Shown one piece after another: positions 33,430-36,659 of a DNA stretch of 36,659 nt. The notes beneath the pieces are model-generated. The model saw nothing but the letters and a program-made list of their open reading frames with translations, did no database searches and was not told the origin of the DNA. The DNA comes from Candidatus Poribacteria bacterium (GTDB lineage Bacteria > Poribacteria > WGA-4E > WGA-3G): NCBI GenBank assembly GCA_009845545.1, contig VXZK01000079.1, forward strand, positions 1 through 36,659, read 5' to 3'. The stretch's first letter is position 1, and every line of letters begins with the position of its first letter. Both the position numbers and the translations under genes were made by a program.

Positions 33430-33458
33430 AGCATACCAAAACCTAATCAACATATCAA
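33430..33458 (-). promoter_or_regulatory. Candidate promoter for the DUF6602-like gene
   Basis: Minus strand: TTGATA (33453-33458), 17-base spacer, TATGCT (33430-33435). The -35 matches 5/6 and the -10 4/6. The surrounding 33286-33505 is AT-rich and holds no supported gene. Transcription would begin about 140 bases before the ATG at 33285. Confidence 0.4.
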
Positions 33459-33505
33459 CTATTTATATAATGTAAACACTACGTGGTGTGATGTTTAAGT
33501 AAATA

Positions 33506-36500
33506 CTACTTGATTTTGGCTAGTGCCTCATTTATCTTTTCTAATTCTTTTTCCCGGTCTAAAGCGTCTTTGACAAATTTATCAAGATCCCGAGGAACTG
33601 TGAGACCAAAATCATCTATTTTGTCAATATCAAGGTTGTTTATGTTTTGTCCTTTAAGTCCAGCAACAAATGCTCGAAATTTCTCTGAAAGGAGTCTGTA
33701 AAATACTGCTTTTGCAAGGTCCCTATCTCGAAATCTGAAAATTCCAAGAAACCCACCAACAACGTGATTATCTAGGTTTTCGTCAACCCAGATTACCTTA
33801 CCTAAATGTTTTAAACTTCCACTGGCATTGGAAATGATGATATCTCCTGAGCGAGGTAGTAACTCATTTGGAACTGTAAACTCGTCTCTAAGATATAAGA
33901 GTTTTTCACTCAAGTCAACCCTTGCTTTTTCAAGTGATAGGTTACTGGCGGTAAGAACGCGATTCTGAGTTTGATAGGGAACTTCCTCGGATTGCTTACT
34001 GTAGGTTAGTCCTGTGGTGTAGAATAAATCATCACTTTTTCTCAACTTGGATAGAGAAATTTCTATTTGCTCATAGTTATCAATAAAGTCCCCAAAGGGT
34101 GAATTTGATTCTACAGAAAGATGACGGGAAGAAAAGAATTTAGATGGATTATCCATAACAAGAGTTGCTGATTTGCCAATTGCCTCCAAAAAAGTCACCC
34201 TCGTGAGATTTGGAGCAATAGATTCGTCAATTTCTGGTTCTTTACCAAGAAAAGCGTTCCGAATGTAGTAGTCTAATTTACTTTTATCTTCTTCACCTCT
34301 TGAACTGAATAATTTTGTCGCTATTTCTCCTGAGTCTGTCTTGAGAATGTCAATGCCCTCCTGCCCCCTGGACTTTGAAAATCTATATCCTAGAAAATCT
34401 TCTTGGTCTTTTTTTTCTCCTGCGTATCCTAAATAGACACCCCTATTTTGTTCGATTATCTGGAGAAGGACCCTATAGGTTAAACTATTAATCTTTAACA
34501 ATCCATTTGTAGTGAAGTCGGATGTCATAGTTTCAAGTATAGAAGCGTCATTCGTAATAGATTCTTGGATGTGCTCAGCCGGAATTTGTGTCTTTGAAGA
34601 AATATCTGCTAGTTTCACCTTTGCCTTCATTTCACTTAGATTCCTGAGTGCTTTAATAGAACCGGTAATTGCGTCCATATTTCGCTTTCGAGCAAAAAGT
34701 GCTGTTGTTGCAGTGTTAGTAGGTTTGAAGGTCTTATCACGTAATTCTACAACCGCAATAACCTCAAAGCAGAAAAACAGTATTCTACGAGCACTACTAT
34801 AAACACTGCTTTCATTGTTCAAGATACTCAACGGAAGTATGATACCTAAATAACCATCATCCTTTAAAAGTTGAAACGCTCGCTCTAAGAATAAACATTC
34901 TATTTCCGAACTTTTGGTGGTTACCTTTTCCGCTAGTGCGAAGTCCTTCTCATTTTGCAAATCCTTTTTGAATCCTGAGATTGAAAATGGAGGATTAGAA
35001 ACAAGTATATCAAAGTGTCCTAATATCTGTCCGGGCTGTTCTTTCTTCAATTGTCCGTGAAAATTTGGTTCTTTCTGAAAAGAACCAAGGCCATCGGCAT
35101 TCGCAATTATAGCATCGCCATCGCCATTCAAGAAAAGTGCTATTTTTGTGGTTTTAGCGAGGCGATAATCTTTTTCGATGCCGTAAACATAATCTTTAGC
35201 CCAATAGAAATTATCTCGTATTGCTAGGAAATGCTTCTGTGCTCGTCCAACCAGATGCTTGTAATCTACTAATTTTAGAACACCTTCAATTTCATCTATA
35301 GACTCGGTTAGAAAATGACCCGCTCCACATGCAAAGTCAATTACGTATGGGATAATTTCCTGAGATTTGTTGTTTATTGCCTTTTCAACTAACTGTTTTA
35401 TTGGGATTGCACGAATAAAAAATCTTGCAAGTGGAGTAGGGGTAAAAAATTGACCCGCTTCTTGCTTAATTCCAGAATTTAGTAAATCCTCAAAGAAGTC
35501 ACCAAGAAATTGGTGCTTTTGAGTGTACTTAATTTGATACCTCTGTAGCAATTCAACAATCTCTCGGATGATGGTAAAGTTAGTGATATAAGATTGTTTG
35601 TTATAGATATCCATAAACGCGAATTCAGAATAAGGAGAAAAGTATTCATCTTCTATAGACATTCCGAGATAGTCGCTAACTCCATGCTGGTAAAGGTATG
35701 AAAGCCGCTTGATTAGGGATTCGTAATTATCGTTTGGCTTCCATTGGAAATCCAGTATGTCGTTAAGGTGGTGAGTATCCTCATCATAGATTTTACAGAC
35801 AAATAGGTTGAAAATTTTATTAAAGGCATTGGACTTGTCCGAGATAGCATGTCGCCTGAGAATCTCAGCAAAACTATTGAACAGCCCTTTCCCGCTGTTT
35901 TCATCCAGTTCTTTAAGATCTGATTTTTTCAGTTCGACACGCTGAATGTTATAAGGTGATGCTTCAACCTCAAATATACCGCCAGTCACAAATGTTTTGT
36001 TCCACGATTTATGTAACTCCTCATTGTTGCTACCTTCTACGGTCGTTAAGTCAATACACTCAGATTGACACTCAACATTCTCTGAGATTAAAGACGTATA
36101 GAGGATAAGAAACTTAGTAGACCGTTCTTGGACCAGATAAGTGAAGAGTTGACCGCCGTTTTCAAGGAGATTGTTCCGCTCCTTTTCGTACTCCTCACCC
36201 CATGTTTTACACTCAATCATTGCGAAAACATCTGATTTTTCATCCGTAATAAGAATATCAAGCCGTCCGCTTGTTCCATGACCAGATTTCCAGGTCTTCT
36301 CTAATTCAATGGATTCAGGTCTATACCCCTTTTGCAAAAGTCTGACTACACATTCAAGAACAACTAAGTTTTCATCTTTAGCCAAGTTTGAAGTAGTCTT
36401 ATGCCAAACCTTAATCTTTGATCCATAGTCAATTTTGGAGTTTTCTGGCTTTCCTAAATTGTATGTGATGGAAATTTGGTAACCACCAATTTCAATAACA

Positions 36501-36553
36501 AAAAGATTGCTTTTGGGCTCTACAAACCCAATTTTTATAAGTTTTTCTTTCAT
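33506..36553 (-). CDS. Single-chain restriction-modification enzyme (nuclease, N6-adenine methyltransferase and specificity domain)
   Basis: A 1015-residue fusion. Residues about 45-150 form a PD-(D/E)XK nuclease of the HsdR N-terminal type: helix Glu67, D99 (GRLDILI) and E114-C-K116 (MIECKTWGEEY). Residues about 345-640 are an N6-adenine methyltransferase: QFFTP (368-372), motif I DFACGAGHF (406-414) for S-adenosylmethionine, and motif IV NPPF (520-523). The C-terminal third looks like a target-recognition domain (LLPRSGDIIISNASGSLKHLG, HVVGGFLGIFRF, LKGQNINNLDIDKIDDF, ending with a coiled coil LDREKELEKINEALAKI) as in HsdS. No helicase motor is present, so this is Type IIG-like and needs no ATP translocation. 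The recognition sequence is unknown. Only AGGA about 13 bases upstream serves as a ribosome site. Confidence 0.87.
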   Translation of the reverse strand: MKEKLIKIGFVEPKSNLFVIEIGGYQISITYNLGKPENSKIDYGSKIKVWHKTTSNLAKDENLVVLECVVRLLQKGYRPESIELEKTWKSGHGTSGRLDILITDEKSDVFAMIECKTWGEEYEKERNNLLENGGQLFTYLVQERSTKFLILYTSLISENVECQSECIDLTTVEGSNNEELHKSWNKTFVTGGIFEVEASPYNIQRVELKKSDLKELDENSGKGLFNSFAEILRRHAISDKSNAFNKIFNLFVCKIYDEDTHHLNDILDFQWKPNDNYESLIKRLSYLYQHGVSDYLGMSIEDEYFSPYSEFAFMDIYNKQSYITNFTIIREIVELLQRYQIKYTQKHQFLGDFFEDLLNSGIKQEAGQFFTPTPLARFFIRAIPIKQLVEKAINNKSQEIIPYVIDFACGAGHFLTESIDEIEGVLKLVDYKHLVGRAQKHFLAIRDNFYWAKDYVYGIEKDYRLAKTTKIALFLNGDGDAIIANADGLGSFQKEPNFHGQLKKEQPGQILGHFDILVSNPPFSISGFKKDLQNEKDFALAEKVTTKSSEIECLFLERAFQLLKDDGYLGIILPLSILNNESSVYSSARRILFFCFEVIAVVELRDKTFKPTNTATTALFARKRNMDAITGSIKALRNLSEMKAKVKLADISSKTQIPAEHIQESITNDASILETMTSDFTTNGLLKINSLTYRVLLQIIEQNRGVYLGYAGEKKDQEDFLGYRFSKSRGQEGIDILKTDSGEIATKLFSSRGEEDKSKLDYYIRNAFLGKEPEIDESIAPNLTRVTFLEAIGKSATLVMDNPSKFFSSRHLSVESNSPFGDFIDNYEQIEISLSKLRKSDDLFYTTGLTYSKQSEEVPYQTQNRVLTASNLSLEKARVDLSEKLLYLRDEFTVPNELLPRSGDIIISNASGSLKHLGKVIWVDENLDNHVVGGFLGIFRFRDRDLAKAVFYRLLSEKFRAFVAGLKGQNINNLDIDKIDDFGLTVPRDLDKFVKDALDREKELEKINEALAKIK

Positions 36554-36659
36554 TATACTTATTATTTCCTATATTTTGAGTTTCCAACCAAAAAAGTCGT
36601 AATCTTATCTAGCGGGGTTTCCGAAGCATTTGAATACCCTACCGCTGTATTTATCCTAC
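36554..36659. other. Right edge, no supported gene
   Basis: About 106 bases upstream of the restriction-modification gene. They include a loose inverted repeat AGCGG/CCGCT near 36611-36642 and no convincing promoter. The next gene lies outside the window. Confidence 0.4.

Overview
The window looks like a piece of chromosome from an uncultivated, didermic (Gram-negative-type) bacterium. Evidence for two membranes: outer-membrane beta-barrels ending in aromatic residues, TolC-type channels, many lipoproteins and a Tat-exported enzyme. The mix of a microcompartment shell gene with PduL, a serpin, squalene-cyclase-type repeat proteins and nucleotidyltransferase/HepT-like fusions is most reminiscent of Candidatus Poribacteria or a related PVC-adjacent lineage. 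That is an inference from general familiarity and was not tested. No tRNA, rRNA or CRISPR array was seen, and no intact insertion sequence.

Left part, minus strand (1-11.5 kb). Three likely transcription units read leftward. (1) MsrP-type methionine sulfoxide reductase, a lipoprotein serpin, a membrane-anchored gluzincin peptidase, a secreted PPP-type phosphatase and a TPR protein sit 5-40 bp apart, with candidate promoters at 11.46-11.52 kb. (2) A minimal bacterial microcompartment operon: BMC-H shell protein, PduL phosphotransacylase and a flavoprotein. The last two carry encapsulation-peptide-like N-termini, and a good promoter lies at 6.32-6.34 kb. (3) A secreted Arg/Ser-repeat protein, a DUF5683-like membrane protein, an NTF2-like lipoprotein and a Wzz-type chain-length protein cut by the left edge, with a near-consensus promoter at 4.25 kb.

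Centre, plus strand (11.7-26.9 kb). A small orphan gene has a perfect-consensus promoter whose spacer holds a palindrome. Next comes a heavy-metal (probably copper/silver) efflux locus: a Cys-rich secreted protein, an outer-membrane barrel protein whose reading frame contains one in-frame TGA in a C-P-A-TGA context, a TRASH/YHS metal-binding protein, two tandem TolC-type channels, a CusB-type adaptor with four heavy-metal-binding motifs, and an enlarged CusA pump. The pump keeps all three copper-path methionines but has two insertions, one a metal-binding motif of the kind found in the adaptor. A second barrel protein, an FMN-binding-like protein and a double-VWA secreted protein follow. The adaptor motifs, TRASH protein and methionine-rich segments suggest periplasmic capture of Cu(I)/Ag(I), transfer to CusA and export through TolC.

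Right part, minus strand (26.9-36.6 kb). A secreted prenyltransferase/squalene-cyclase repeat protein, a zinc alcohol dehydrogenase and a CoxE-type VWA protein come first. Then a defence-like segment: two tandem nucleotidyltransferase/HepT-like fusions (one apparently inactivated in both domains), a Rho-independent terminator, a DUF6602-type PD-(D/E)XK protein, and a 1015-residue single-chain restriction-modification enzyme.

The most unusual observations are the in-frame TGA in a CxxU context inside a UGA-spanning hairpin, the insertions in the CusA pump, the stripped-down microcompartment operon with a cysteine-cluster PduL, and the intact/degenerate pair of toxin-antitoxin-like fusions.
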